64,000 nucleotides of DNA, taken from assembly GCA_031276195.1 (NCBI GenBank), contig JAISNN010000032.1:18980-82979 (forward strand), in the 5' to 3' direction. Each line of letters begins with the position of its first letter. The first letter of the stretch is position 1. A model generated the notes under the pieces. That model was not told where the DNA came from. It worked only from the letters and a program-made list of their open reading frames with translations, and did not search any database. Positions 51,016 through 61,308 of this stretch are shown here, piece after piece. The position numbers and the translations under genes are program-made. Origin of the DNA: Clostridiales bacterium. GTDB taxonomy: Bacteria; Bacillota; Clostridia; Christensenellales; JAISNN01.

Positions 51016-52185
51016 ATGCCAAAGAACAGTGAAACAGCCGTTTTGGACGTCGGTTCGGGTAAAATCCGCGCCGCTATCGCCGTGAAAAACAGCAAGATAA
51101 GCGTGGAGGTGCGCGGAATCGGCGAGGTTGACTATGCGGGATACCGCGACGGCAAATTTTTTAATACGGAAAACCTCAAAGAGGCGGTTCTTACCGCGGT
51201 AAGCAAGGCGGAGGCGTCCGCGGGGTCGAAAATCAAAAAACTTTTTGTCGGCGTACCCGCCGAATTTACATATTCGGTATGCCGCGAACCCGTGATCGTG
51301 TTTGAACGCGAAACGAAAATCACGAACGACGAAATCGCCGCGCTCTTGAAAAAGAACGACAGATTTGACAACGACGACGAATTTATCACGATAAACCGCT
51401 CGCCCGTGTTTTTTTTACTCGACGACGACAGCAGGCGGCTGATAGAGCCGCGCGGACTTACCGCCGGCAAAATCAAGGCTCTTATTTCGTACGTCAGATG
51501 CCAAAACGACTTTATCGGCGAAATCGGGTCTATACTCGAGGGACGCGGGATCGAACTCGAATTTACATCGTCCGTCCTTGCCGAAGTTTTATATCTTTTT
51601 GATCCCGAGGAGCGCGACCGCTACGTTTTGTTTGCCGACGCGGGATATATATCTTCGGAAGTGGCGTTTTTGAGGGGCGACGGACTTTTGCACTTGGCTT
51701 CCTTTTCGATGGGCGGGGCGCATATCGCCGCGGACGTTTCGGAGATTTTTCAAATTCCTTTTAATGAAGCGGAAAATATCGTGTCGCGCCTTGACTTAAA
51801 TAATCTCGACGAGAAAGTAAATATCAAAACCGAGTCGGGGGAGATTTCGGGAAAGGATATGCGCAACGTTGTGACGGCGAGGCTTGCCGAATTTGCGGAC
51901 GTTTTCAAAATCGCCGTAAAAAGCAGCCTCACGGACTGCCCAGTGTACGTTACTATGCACCTCTCGGGAGGGGGATTGAGTTACCTTAAAGGCGCGAAGG
52001 AATTTCTCGCCGAGGCTTTGGGCAGGGAGGTTAAGATTATCGCGCCGAATTTGCCGCAGTATAACAAACCGCACTATTCCGCGCTTTTCGGGCTGATCGA
52101 TACGTGCGGATCGTTGGACGGCGAACGGGCGAGAAAGACGAAAAAAGGTTTTTTCGGAAGGCTTTTCGGAAAAAAGACGGATTAA
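51016..52185 (+). CDS. ftsA: Cell division protein FtsA
   Basis: 389 residues, actin/HSP70-fold ATPase. Phosphate 1: TAVLDVGSGKIRAAIAV. The SHS2-like insertion region (KLFVGVPAEFTYSVCREPVI, about 80-100), phosphate 2 (YVLFADAGYISSEVAFLRGD, about 197-216), adenosine-like VYVTMHLSGGGLSYLKGA, and a C-terminal basic/Phe-rich tail (KTKKGFFGRLFGKK) fitting a membrane-binding amphipathic helix. FtsA tethers FtsZ to the membrane. The ATG at 51016 is chosen after GAGGTGAG. ftsZ lies 440 bases downstream, beyond A-rich repeats. Similarity to other Bacillota FtsA-like proteins (about 400 residues) is good; the P-1 Gly-Ser is conserved. Confidence 0.88.
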   Translation: MPKNSETAVLDVGSGKIRAAIAVKNSKISVEVRGIGEVDYAGYRDGKFFNTENLKEAVLTAVSKAEASAGSKIKKLFVGVPAEFTYSVCREPVIVFERETKITNDEIAALLKKNDRFDNDDEFITINRSPVFFLLDDDSRRLIEPRGLTAGKIKALISYVRCQNDFIGEIGSILEGRGIELEFTSSVLAEVLYLFDPEERDRYVLFADAGYISSEVAFLRGDGLLHLASFSMGGAHIAADVSEIFQIPFNEAENIVSRLDLNNLDEKVNIKTESGEISGKDMRNVVTARLAEFADVFKIAVKSSLTDCPVYVTMHLSGGGLSYLKGAKEFLAEALGREVKIIAPNLPQYNKPHYSALFGLIDTCGSLDGERARKTKKGFFGRLFGKKTD

Positions 52186-52600
52186 AAAATAGATTTATAC
52201 AGTGATTAAACAATACCGAAAAACGGTAAAAAATGGGTAAAAAATAGTAAAAAATAGAAAAAAACGTTCAAGATAACGCCGAAAAACGACGGAAAAGAAG
52301 AAAAAAAACACTCAAAGCAGCCTTAAAAAACGGCTAAAAAGCGGCGAAAAACGCTTAAAAAAGCCTTAAAAACGGCAAAAAAGCGGCGAAAAACGCCTAA
52401 AAAAGGGCAAAAAAGAGGCGGAAAAACATTCAAAATAACGCCTAAAAACGGTGAAAAACGGGTGAAAAAGCGTTCGAAATAATGCCTAAAAAAGGCGAAA
52501 AAGCGTTCGAAATAATGGCCAAAAATGGCTAAAAAACGCTTTTAAAAAGGCGTTCGGCTATAAAATTTAATTTAAGTTTAATAATAAAACAATAAAAATA
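52186..52600. repeat. A-rich degenerate repeats between ftsA and ftsZ
   Basis: Recurring AAAAACGGCTAAAAAGCGGC and AAAACGCCTAAAAA-type strings with periods of about 30 and an occasional GCGTTCGAAATAATG pair (at about 52466 and 52502). No gene is seen. Confidence 0.7.
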
Positions 52601-52623
52601 TCGAAAATTTGGAGGCAAAAAAA

Positions 52624-53916
52624 ATGATTGACTACACTTCGTCCTTAATGGCGAAAATAAAAGTCATAGGAGTGGGCGGCGGCGGAAATAACGCCGTGAA
52701 CAGAATGGTCAGCGCGGGTATCAAAAGCGCGGAATTCATCGCCATCAACACCGACTATCAGAGCCTGTGCTTGTCAAAGGCTCCCGTAAAATTGCAAATC
52801 GGTCAAAACCTCACGAAAGGGTTGGGCGCGGGCGCGGATCCCGAAATCGGGCAAAAAGCCGCCGAGGAAAGCCGCGATGAGATCAAAGAACTGCTGAAAG
52901 ACACCGACCTTCTCTTTATTACGGCGGGAATGGGCGGCGGAACGGGTACGGGCGCGGCTCCCGTCGTCGCGGAATTGGCAAAGGATTTGGGAATCTTGAC
53001 CGTCGCGGTCGTTACGAAACCCTTTCAATTCGAAGGCAGAAAGCGTATGGAAAATACCGCGGCGGGTATCGAAAATTTGAGAAAATTCGTGGATACCCTC
53101 CTCATAATCCCCAACGACAGACTGCTCAAAGTTTTGGAGAAGGGAACACCCATAATAAAGGCGTTTCAAGTCGCCGACGACGTTTTAAGGCAGGGTATTC
53201 AAGGCGTTTCCGACTTGATCGTAACGCCCTCGCTCATAAATCTCGACTTCGCGGACGTCAGAACGGTTATGAAAAATAAGGGTTTGGCGCACATGGGCAT
53301 AGGTCAGGGAAAGGGCGAAAACCGTACCCTCGAAGCAGTCAGAAAAGCCGTTCAAAGCCCCTTGCTCGAAACGAGTATCGAGGGCGCGACGGGCGTTATT
53401 TTGAACGTTACGGGCGGACTTGACCTCTCGCTCACCGAAGTTGACGAGGCGTGCCGCTTGGTTCAGGACGTTGTGGACATCTCCGCGAATATCATATTCG
53501 GCGCGGGAATCGACGAGAATCTCAAAGACGAAGTTGTGATAACCATTATCGCGACCGGGTTCCAATCGCCTAAGACCGCCGCGGATAAACAACAGGCGCG
53601 CACGGGAAGTATCTTGCCGGGAAACAGAAACCCGAACGCTCCCCAACAAACTCCTCCGCAGACCGCGCAGCCCGCGGACGGCGCGAAATTGTATAACGAG
53701 AGGTTGTTTAATAGTTACGGCGCGGAGTCGCAGCGTCCACAACCTCCTCAATCCGGCTATCAGCCGCAGGGAGTCCCCCCGCAGCAAAATCCGAACGGCG
53801 TCGGGAACGGCTACGAAAACGGGGGAGGATACGGCGCGGGCAATCCGAATTCGTCGAGAATTCCCGTGGACAATAGACCGCCTTTTTTGAGAAAGTTTCA
53901 AGACGGAAACAGGTAA
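52624..53916 (+). CDS. ftsZ: Cell division protein FtsZ
   Basis: 430 residues. Tubulin-type GTPase with [16 protein letters not shown], the signature loop [20 protein letters not shown] (about 102-121), synergy residues in [11 protein letters not shown] and the C-domain [21 protein letters not shown] disordered Pro/Gln/Asn-rich linker (about 325-412) follows. The conserved C-terminal peptide RPPFLRKF binds FtsA. The ATG at 52624 follows TTGGAGGCAAAAAAA; a TTG in that ribosome site should not be used as start. It polymerises into the division ring. Strongly paired with ftsA upstream. Confidence 0.97.
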   Translation: MIDYTSSLMAKIKVIGVGGGGNNAVNRMVSAGIKSAEFIAINTDYQSLCLSKAPVKLQIGQNLTKGLGAGADPEIGQKAAEESRDEIKELLKDTDLLFITAGMGGGTGTGAAPVVAELAKDLGILTVAVVTKPFQFEGRKRMENTAAGIENLRKFVDTLLIIPNDRLLKVLEKGTPIIKAFQVADDVLRQGIQGVSDLIVTPSLINLDFADVRTVMKNKGLAHMGIGQGKGENRTLEAVRKAVQSPLLETSIEGATGVILNVTGGLDLSLTEVDEACRLVQDVVDISANIIFGAGIDENLKDEVVITIIATGFQSPKTAADKQQARTGSILPGNRNPNAPQQTPPQTAQPADGAKLYNERLFNSYGAESQRPQPPQSGYQPQGVPPQQNPNGVGNGYENGGGYGAGNPNSSRIPVDNRPPFLRKFQDGNR

Positions 53917-53924
53917 TTATATAG

Positions 53925-54125
53925 CGTGTGATATATAAATGCGCGGTAAAAAGCAAGGCGTTTATATAATATATATCATATAAATATACCGTGCGGTTAG
54001 AGGGCGTTTATATAGCGTGTGATATATAAATACGCGGTTGAAAAGCGAGGCGGTTTATAATACATATCATATAAATATATCGGATAATTAACGGATATTT
54101 ATATAGCGTATGGCATATAAATGTG
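53925..54125. repeat. Three-copy repeat downstream of ftsZ
   Basis: TTATATAGCGTGTGATATAT and TATCATATAAATATA halves recur at about 53926, 54009 and 54098 (period about 85). The halves are inverted to each other (TGATATATAAA / TATATCATATAAA). Confidence 0.8.
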
Positions 54126-54137
54126 TCGGATAAAATA

Positions 54138-54172
54138 CGGCGGGGAGTTTTTCCCGCCGCGATTTTTATAGC
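54138..54172 (+). terminator. Intrinsic terminator of ftsZ
   Basis: CGGCGGGGA / TTCCCGCCG, then CGATTTTTATAG. Confidence 0.8.
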
Positions 54173-54194
54173 AGTTTACGCGAAACAAAACCGA

Positions 54195-54530
54195 ATATAA
54201 ATTCATTACGGATAAGAAAAAACAAACGAAAGAGTCGGTATGGATAAGAAAAAGCAAAAGAAATAATCGATATAGATAAGAAAGCAAACGAAATAATCGA
54301 TATAGATAAGAAAAAACAAAAGAAATAATCTACATAGACTAAGAAAAAGCAAACGAAAGAGTCGGTATGGATAAGAAAAAGTAAACGAAAGAGTCGGTAT
54401 GGATAAGAAAAAAACAAACGAAATAATCGATACGGATAAGAAAAAAATAAGCGAAATAGTCGATACGGATAAGAAAAAAATAAGCGAAATAGTCGGTATG
54501 GATAAGAAAAAAATAAGTGAAATAGTCGAT
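54195..54530. repeat. 32/33-bp minisatellite running into the nth coding region
   Basis: About eleven units of GATAAGAAAAAACAAACGAA plus GAGTCGGTATG or ATAATCGATACG. Outside the gene unit lengths vary (27-32); the last four units inside the frame are 33 bases and keep the frame open as DKKKISEIVDT repeats. Confidence 0.85.
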
Positions 54531-55130
54531 ATTTTGGAAAACCGCTTCCCGAACGCGCGCTGCGAATTGAATTATCAAACGCCGTTTGAACTTTTGGTCG
54601 CGGTCATTTTGTCGGCGCAATGCACGGACAAGAGAGTCAACGCGGTTACGGCGGAGTTGTTCAAAAAATATTCCTCGCCGCAAGACTTTTGCCGAATCGA
54701 AATCGGAGAGTTGGAGAGACTGCTATATCCCGTCGGTTTTTACAGAAATAAGGCGGCGGCGGTCAAGGCGGCGGCGGAGATGGTTTCGACGCGCTTTTCG
54801 GGCGTCGTCCCGAACGAACTCGACGAATTGACGCAAATCCCGGGCGTGGGCAGAAAAACCGCGAACGTCATACTCTCGGAAGCCTTTCATAAGAACGCGT
54901 TCGCCGTGGATACGCACGTGCTGAGAACCGCGGACCGCCTCGGAATCGACAAAAGCGGCGACCCCGTAAAGGTCGAAAAGTCGGTAACGGGGCTTTTGGA
55001 CGAAAACCGGCTGGGAAGAGCGCATATACTTTTCGTTTTTTTCGGCAGGTATGTGTGCGTCGCCAAAAAACCGAAATGCGGAGAGTGTCCCGTCGATAGA
55101 TATTGCGAATATTTGAAAAATGCAGAGTAA
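54399..55130 (+). CDS. nth: Endonuclease III (DNA glycosylase/AP lyase) with repeat-derived N-terminus
   Basis: 243 residues; Nth is usually about 210. Core motifs: PFELLVAVILSAQCTDKRVN, the helix-hairpin-helix LTQIPGVGRKTANVILSEAF with catalytic Lys, and AVDTHVLRTADRLGI with catalytic Asp. The [4Fe-4S] cluster motif is CVAKKPKCGECPVDRYC. It removes oxidised pyrimidines. The first 44 residues are four DKKKISEIVDT-like units from the upstream minisatellite; the true core starts at ILENRFPNARCELNY. The true start could be any in-frame ATG (54399 or 54498); none has a clear ribosome site. A copy of the 3' end lies downstream. Confidence 0.93.
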   Translation: MDKKKTNEIIDTDKKKISEIVDTDKKKISEIVGMDKKKISEIVDILENRFPNARCELNYQTPFELLVAVILSAQCTDKRVNAVTAELFKKYSSPQDFCRIEIGELERLLYPVGFYRNKAAAVKAAAEMVSTRFSGVVPNELDELTQIPGVGRKTANVILSEAFHKNAFAVDTHVLRTADRLGIDKSGDPVKVEKSVTGLLDENRLGRAHILFVFFGRYVCVAKKPKCGECPVDRYCEYLKNAE

Positions 55131-55184
55131 AAGGGGTTTGAAAAGGCTTTAAATTTGCAGTTTTTGAGGCTTGAAAACCGAAAC

Positions 55185-55247
55185 GCGGAGAGTGTCTTGT
55201 CATAGGATATTGCGAATATTTGAAAAATGCAGAGTAAAAGGGGTTTA
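55185..55247. repeat. Untranslated duplicate of the nth 3' end
   Basis: GCGGAGAGTGTC through TATTGCGAATATTTG and AGAGTAAAAGGGGTTT repeats 55078-55140 with four or five changes, 107 bases downstream. The encoded end GECPVDRYCEYLKNAE is degenerate in the copy. Confidence 0.85.
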
Positions 55248-55299
55248 AATTAAGGCGTTAAGGGTGTTTTTTAGTACGACATTCCGATAAAAATATCTT

Positions 55300-55620
55300 T
55301 TAAATTCAAAAAATATACACGAAAGGCAAGAAAGCGTATAAGAAATTTAAAAAATATATACGAAATTAAAAAAACATACGCGGAACTTGAAAAAGTGTAT
55401 ACGAAATTCAAAAAAGTATATGCGGAACTTGAAAAAGTGTATAGGAAATTTAAGAAAGTATAGAAAATTTAAAAAAGTATATGCGGAACTTGAAAAAGCG
55501 TATAGAAAATTTAAAAAAGTATATGCGAAAGGCAAAAAAGCGTATAGGAAATTCAAAAAAGTATAGGAAATTTAAAAAAAATATATGCGGAATTCAAAAA
55601 AAATCAAAAGAAACGCCGCC
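55300..55620. repeat. A-rich minisatellite upstream of nfnA
   Basis: Units of about 33-35 bases with AAAAAAGTATATGCGGAACT and AAAGCGTATAGGAAATT variants, seven or eight copies. No gene is seen. Confidence 0.75.
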
Positions 55621-55667
55621 GATATTTAAAAAAATTCAAAACCAACGGACATTTGCGAAGGTAATTT

Positions 55668-56504
55668 ATGTATAAAATTCTGAAAAAAAGAAATCTGACG
55701 GAAAACGCCGCCGAATACGTCGTTCACGCGCCCCTCGCCGCGAAAAGATGTATGCCCGGACAGTTCGTTATTTTGATCGTCGAAGAGGGCGGAGAGAGAA
55801 TCCCTCTGACCATCGCGGACTACGACAGGGAAAGGGGAACGATTACACTCCTCGTGCAGGCGGCGGGCTACTCCACGGCGCGCCTCGCCCAAAAAAAAGA
55901 GGGCGATTTTATCAAGGACTTTTTGGGCCCTCTCGGAAACGCCACAGATTTGACGGAATTCCGCAGCGTATTGCTCGCCGCGGGCGGAATCGGTTCGGCG
56001 GTCGTCTTGCCGCAGGCGAAATATCTAAAACAAAATACGTCCGTCTTGACGGACGTCGTTTTGGGCGGGAGAAACGCCTCGTTTTTGACGTATGAGGAGG
56101 AACTGAGAACGTTCTCGGATCGCCTTTTCGTCGTTACGGACGACGGGTCGAAAGGAGAAAAAGGGTTCGTTACGGACGTTATAAAAAGACTTGTCGACGG
56201 CGGAAAAAAATACGACGCGGTTTTTGCAGTCGGTCCGATGCCGATGATGCGCGCCGTCGCGGAATTGACAAGAAAATACGGAATCAAAACTATCGTCAGT
56301 ATGAATACGATTATGGTCGACGGAACCGGTATGTGCGGCGGATGCCGCTTGACGGTCGGCGGCGAAATTAAACACGCGTGCGTGGACGGACCGGAGTTCG
56401 ACGGGCATCTCGTGAATTTTGAAGAGGCGATGAATCGGGCGGCTTTTTACCGCGAAACGGAAAAAGAACACCTTTGCCGGTTGCAAAATGAAAAGAAAGA
56501 ATAG
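55668..56504 (+). CDS. nfnA: NADH-dependent ferredoxin:NADP oxidoreductase, small subunit NfnA (PyrK-like)
   Basis: 278 residues. FAD domain start (MPGQFVILIVEEGGERIPLT), GYSTARLAQKKEGDFI, NAD-binding AAGGIGSAVVLPQAKYL, and near the end VDGTGMCGGCRLTVGGEIKH followed by AC. The last carries the [2Fe-2S] site with three Cys and a preceding Asp, as known for NfnA. The gene partner nfnB (57250) lies 745 bases downstream, separated by repeats. Together they form the flavin-based bifurcating transhydrogenase of anaerobes. A PyrK role is less likely because no pyrD is adjacent. Confidence 0.88.
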   Translation: MYKILKKRNLTENAAEYVVHAPLAAKRCMPGQFVILIVEEGGERIPLTIADYDRERGTITLLVQAAGYSTARLAQKKEGDFIKDFLGPLGNATDLTEFRSVLLAAGGIGSAVVLPQAKYLKQNTSVLTDVVLGGRNASFLTYEEELRTFSDRLFVVTDDGSKGEKGFVTDVIKRLVDGGKKYDAVFAVGPMPMMRAVAELTRKYGIKTIVSMNTIMVDGTGMCGGCRLTVGGEIKHACVDGPEFDGHLVNFEEAMNRAAFYRETEKEHLCRLQNEKKE

Positions 56505-56546
56505 GATATGCCCGTTACGCTTAATAATACGCCGCTTTATAATTCC

Positions 56547-56623
56547 TATCATTATGACGTAAATTGCAACTTTCGAACCAACGTTTCGCCCCACCACTTT
56601 GATCCCCTCCCACGGAGGGGAAT
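56547..56623. repeat. Long-form family A repeat
   Basis: TATCATTATGACGTAAATTG, CGAACCAACGTTTCGCCCCA then TTTGATCCCCTCC-CAC-GGAGGGG. Confidence 0.85.
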
Positions 56624-56810
56624 GTAAGGATAATGAGGGAAGTTTCGCCCCACCCTTGGAAGCGTCGAGTAAACTCGAACGAATTTTAGAATGCGTCTTT
56701 TTTGCCATAAACCGTCTTGCCTTTTTGGCAATAGCGAATGCTATTGCCCGCAAAAACAAGCCGCTTTCTATCTAAAAAATCCGTTATTCAAAATTCGTTC
56801 CGTTTAATCT

Positions 56811-56955
56811 CCGCTTCCTAACCCCTTCCCACGGATGGGAATTGAGGATAGTAAGGAAAGGTCGCCCCACCCCTTTTATCCCCTCCCACGGAGGGGAATT
56901 GAGGATAATAAGAGGTCGCCCCACCCCCTTACCCCCTCCCACGGAGGGGAATTGA
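56811..56955. repeat. Cluster of three family A hairpin repeats
   Basis: Copies at 56811-56842 (variant CCCCTTCCCACGGATGGG), 56861-56899 and 56914-56952, linked by TTGAGGATARTAAG-type strings. Frames through it give PLPRRGI/PSHGGEL peptides that are translations of the repeat. Confidence 0.9.
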
Positions 56956-56989
56956 GGAAAAGGGAATTCAATAATACGACAATAAAAAA

Positions 56990-57215
56990 GGGAGCGGAAC
57001 GGAAAAAAGTATTTGTTTGCGGAAATAAAAAAGGGAATGGAACGGAAAAAGTATTTATTTGCGGAAATAAAAAAGGGAATGGAACGGAAAAAAGTATTTA
57101 TTTGCGGAAATAAAAAATGGAGCGGAACGGAAAAAAAGTATTTATTTGCGGCAATAAAAAAAGGAATGGAACGGAAAAAAGTATTTATTTGCGGAAATAA
57201 AAAAAGGGAATAAAA
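56990..57215. repeat. 43-bp tandem repeat upstream of nfnB
   Basis: Five units of GGAACGGAAAAAAGTATTTA plus TTTGCGGAAATAAAAAAGGGA. It runs up to the ribosome site of nfnB. Confidence 0.9.
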
Positions 57216-57249
57216 TAGAAAAAATCACTTATTTTTGGAGAAATATCGT

Positions 57250-58788
57250 ATGCCCGGAATGATTAATCGGCAGGAAATGCCCGAACAACCCCCGGAAATC
57301 AGAAAACATAATTTCGAAGAGGTCGCCTTAGGGTTCGACGACCAAACAGCAAAAATCGAAGCGGAAAGATGTTTGAATTGCAAAAACGCGAAATGTATCG
57401 CCGGGTGTCCCGTCGGAACTAATATACCGCTCTTTATCGATTTGATAAAAAAGGGGAGAACCGCGGAGGCTTTTCGGGAAATTAAAAAAAATAACCGCCT
57501 TCCGGGGATTTGCGGAAGAGTGTGTCCCCAAGAGGAACAATGCGAAAAACTTTGCGTCAGGAATAATCCGAAAGCGGGCGGCGCGGTGTCGATCGGCGCG
57601 CTCGAACGCTACGCCGCGGACTTTGCCGCGAAAAACCTCGAAAACGGACTCGAAAACGATGAAAAATTCGCCGCGTTCGGGGGGGATTGCGTAAAAAATA
57701 TCGGAAAGAATAAAAATTTTCTTTATTCCGACGGAGATTCGACGAAAAATATCGCGCAAAAGGCGGAAACGGACGGAAAAATTTCATTGGCGGATGAAAA
57801 CGAAAAAAATTCCGTGAAAAAAAGAACCTTTAAAGCCGCCGTCGCGGGCGCGGGCCCCGCCGGGTTGACCGTCGCGGGCGAACTTGCCGCAAACGGAATT
57901 TCGGTTACGGTTTTTGAGGCGTTCCACAAGGCCGGCGGCGTTTTGGTCTACGGAATTCCCGAATTCCGCCTCCCGAAAGCCCTCGTTCAATCGGAAATCG
58001 ACGCCCTGAAACGACTCGGCGTCAAAATCGAAACCAACGTCGTCATCGGAAAAACTCTGCTTTTGGAGGATTTGTCAAGCGAATTCGACGCGGTTTTTAT
58101 CGGGACGGGCGCGGGGCTTCCCGTGTTTTTGAATATCGCGGGCGAGAACCTGAACGGCGTATACTCGGCTAACGAATTTTTGACGCGCGTCAACCTCATG
58201 AAAGCCTACGAACCGGACGCGAAAACCCCCGTTTTCGTCGGGAAAAACGTCGCCGTCGTAGGCGCGGGAAACGTCGCGATGGACGCGGCGCGCACGGCTT
58301 TGAGATTGGGCGCGAACGTTACGGTCGTGTACCGTCGCGGACGGGAAGAAATGCCCGCGCGGCGTGAGGAAATACGCCACGCCGAAGAAGAAGGAATAAA
58401 CTTTATGTTTTTGACCGCGCCCGTCGAAATAACGGGCGGAAACGGCAGGGTTTCCGGTATGAAATGTATCAAAATGATACTCGACGCGCCCGACGAACGC
58501 GGCAGGCGTAAACCCGTGCCTGTCCCGGACAGCGAATTGATGATCGAATGCGACGGAGTGATCGTCGCGCTCGGCACAAGCCCGAATCCGATTATAAAAA
58601 ATTCTACGGATACCGTAAAGTTTAACCCAAAAGGAACAATCGTCGTGGATGAGACGTTTATGACGTCGAAAGACGGAGTGTACGCTGCCGGCGACGCAGT
58701 TACGGGAGCGGCGACTGTCATTCTCGCAATGGGAAACGGAAAAGCGGCGGCGCGCGCGATTATCGAAAGACTGAATAAAATGAAATGA
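57250..58788 (+). CDS. nfnB: NfnB / glutamate synthase small-chain-like FAD-dependent oxidoreductase
   Basis: 512 residues; the family usually has about 465. N-terminal double [4Fe-4S] domain: CLNCKNAKCIAGCPVGTNIP and GICGRVCPQEEQCEKLC. FAD motif: VAGAGPAGLTVAGELAANG. NAD(P) motif: VVGAGNVAMDAARTALRLG. Also VLVYGIPEFRLPK and YAAGDAVTGAATVILAMGNG near the end. In Nfn complexes this subunit bifurcates electrons from NADPH to NAD and ferredoxin. The 50 extra residues sit between the FeS and FAD domains (about 120-185, rich in Asn/Lys/Asp), a hydrophilic insert. The ATG at 57250 follows GGAG; a TTG at 57235 is in the ribosome site. Confidence 0.9.
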   Translation: MPGMINRQEMPEQPPEIRKHNFEEVALGFDDQTAKIEAERCLNCKNAKCIAGCPVGTNIPLFIDLIKKGRTAEAFREIKKNNRLPGICGRVCPQEEQCEKLCVRNNPKAGGAVSIGALERYAADFAAKNLENGLENDEKFAAFGGDCVKNIGKNKNFLYSDGDSTKNIAQKAETDGKISLADENEKNSVKKRTFKAAVAGAGPAGLTVAGELAANGISVTVFEAFHKAGGVLVYGIPEFRLPKALVQSEIDALKRLGVKIETNVVIGKTLLLEDLSSEFDAVFIGTGAGLPVFLNIAGENLNGVYSANEFLTRVNLMKAYEPDAKTPVFVGKNVAVVGAGNVAMDAARTALRLGANVTVVYRRGREEMPARREEIRHAEEEGINFMFLTAPVEITGGNGRVSGMKCIKMILDAPDERGRRKPVPVPDSELMIECDGVIVALGTSPNPIIKNSTDTVKFNPKGTIVVDETFMTSKDGVYAAGDAVTGAATVILAMGNGKAAARAIIERLNKMK

Positions 58789-58794
58789 CGGGCG

Positions 58795-58990
58795 AAAGAC
58801 GGAAATTCAAAAAAAATAGAGGATTCGATAAAACGGAATGCGGTAGGGAATTCAAAAAAAATAGAGTATTCTAAAAACGGAATGCGGTAGGGAATTTAAA
58901 AAAATAGAGTATTCTAAAAAAGCAAAAACAGGGTATTCCATAAAAAACAAATCGAAAAAATAAATCGAAAAAATAAATCAAAAAAAGGCG
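58795..58990. repeat. 47-bp repeat between nfnB and obgE
   Basis: GGGAATTCAAAAAAAATAGA plus ATTC-TAAAAACGGAATGCGGTA, three units from 58801, then A-rich AAATCGAAAAAATAAATCG repeats. Confidence 0.75.
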
Positions 58991-58994
58991 GTAA

Positions 58995-60263
<1,269 letters not shown>

Positions 60264-60318
60264 GTAAAGGGTTTTTTAATTTTTTGGGTTTTTAATTTTT
60301 ATTTATTTTTTTTTATTC

Positions 60319-60371
60319 GGAAAAAACTTTTTGAAAAAAGTTTTTTCCGAGCCTTTTTCAAAAACTTTTAG
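60319..60371 (+). terminator. Terminator after obgE; copy of repeat family C
   Basis: GGAAAAAACTTTTT-GA-AAAAAGTTTTTTCC, then GAGCCTTTTTCAAAAACTTT. Same hairpin-plus-tail as at 4010-4062. Confidence 0.7.
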
Positions 60372-60411
60372 TAACTTTATGACGTTGAAATACGCCGTTT
60401 CCGCTTTCTAT

Positions 60412-60480
60412 CGTCATTGACGTAAAGGGCGGATTTCAAGCGCGGCGTTTCGCCCCTACACCCCTCCCACGGAGGGGAAT
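60412..60480. repeat. Long-form family A repeat
   Basis: CGTCATTGACGTAAAGGGCG, GCGTTTCGCCCCTACA and the CCCCTCC-CAC-GGAGGGG hairpin. Confidence 0.85.
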
Positions 60481-60548
60481 TTTGGAAGTGATTTTCACGG
60501 GATAGGATTTGGTTAGGGTTTGCGGTGAAAGAGAGAGGATTCTAAGGC

Positions 60549-60604
60549 ATACCCGTTAAAATTTTAATCCGTGCGCCGTGCGGATTTGAAAGTGTAACGG
60601 GTAT
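60549..60604. repeat. Nested palindromic repeat, family B
   Basis: ATACCCGTTA / TAACGGGTAT outer and TTTTAATCCG / CGGATTTGAAA inner arms; second good copy of the element at 21487. Confidence 0.75.
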
Positions 60605-60691
60605 AGCGGCGTGATTTTTCGGAGAAGGGGGGTAATTTTGTCGATAAAGGTGAATTTTTTTAGTTTTTTTTCAGAAACGGTTAAAAAAATA

Positions 60692-60719
60692 TTGACAAAT
60701 ATATTATTTGTGGTATTAT
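60692..60719 (+). promoter_or_regulatory. Promoter of the DUF805-like gene
   Basis: TTGACA, a 16-base spacer and TATTAT. Confidence 0.65.
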
Positions 60720-60775
60720 ATATATAGTATACCGTATAATATACGGCGAAAAAAATTTTTAAGGGAGGTTATGTT

Positions 60776-61102
60776 ATGAAAAAGTATTTGGACATTTATG
60801 CGGACATTTTCAAAAATTACTACGCGAAATTTAAGGGTACGGAAACGAGAGAAAGATTTGCGGTATTTATTATCGGAAGCGAATTGATACAGTATATTTT
60901 GCTTGCTCTCGCTTGGTTTACGGGTAATGCGATAATTACTCTTATTGCGATTATCTTTTTAATTGCACTTATTATACCGACGTTCGCAATATTAGTCAGA
61001 CGCTTGCGCGGAGCGAAATTGCCGATATTGTTAGTAGTGCTTATGTTGTTTAAGCCGCTTGATATTATCTTGGTCATATATTTGATTTTGGCGAAGAAAT
61101 AA
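60776..61102 (+). CDS. Small DUF805-like membrane protein
   Basis: 108 residues. The start YLDIYADIFKNYYAKFKGTE, then TRERFAVFIIG, is the DUF805 pattern (a short helix, F-G/K-R-T-R-R-E-F-W-x-F). Three hydrophobic spans follow (about 33-50, 54-72, 85-104) with the RRLRGAKLP loop between the last two. AAGGGAGG lies six bases before the ATG. Family function is unknown; similar proteins are common as single genes. Codon use is AT-rich compared with its neighbours. Confidence 0.75.
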   Translation: MKKYLDIYADIFKNYYAKFKGTETRERFAVFIIGSELIQYILLALAWFTGNAIITLIAIIFLIALIIPTFAILVRRLRGAKLPILLVVLMLFKPLDIILVIYLILAKK

Positions 61103-61129
61103 GCGGAAATTAAGTTGAGCGTATCAAGA

Positions 61130-61285
61130 TTTGTATCGGTTCGGTATTGCAAAAATGCGGAATTCTTAGAAAGTTTTTAGGATTGAAGTATTTTAAGTTT
61201 TATCGGTTCGGTATTACGTAAATGCGGAATTCTTGGAAAGTTTTTAGGATTGAAGTATTTTAAGTTTTATCGGTTCGATACGGAA
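61130..61285. repeat. 73-bp tandem repeat upstream of rnpB
   Basis: GAAAGTTTTTAGGATTGAAG and TTTATCGGTTCGGTATT with GCGGAATTCTT links, two full units (about 61132 and 61203) and a third start at 61273. Confidence 0.85.
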
Positions 61286-61308
61286 TTCAAAAAAGAATTA
61301 AAAAAATT

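Larger units (their letters stand above)
50765..51090. repeat. 116-bp tandem triplication of the ftsA translation start region
   Basis: The ribosome site GTGAGGTGAGAGAA, the ATG and the first 25 or so codons of ftsA occur three times with starts at 50784, 50900 and 51016, exactly 116 bases apart. The third copy is the real gene. Identity is about 90 percent or higher in the first 70 bases. Confidence 0.95.

Noticed and set aside
56835..57213. ORFs encoding PLPRRGI / PSHGGEL and ICGNKK repeats
   Set aside because: They are translations of family A repeats and the 43-bp tandem repeat; no ribosome site.
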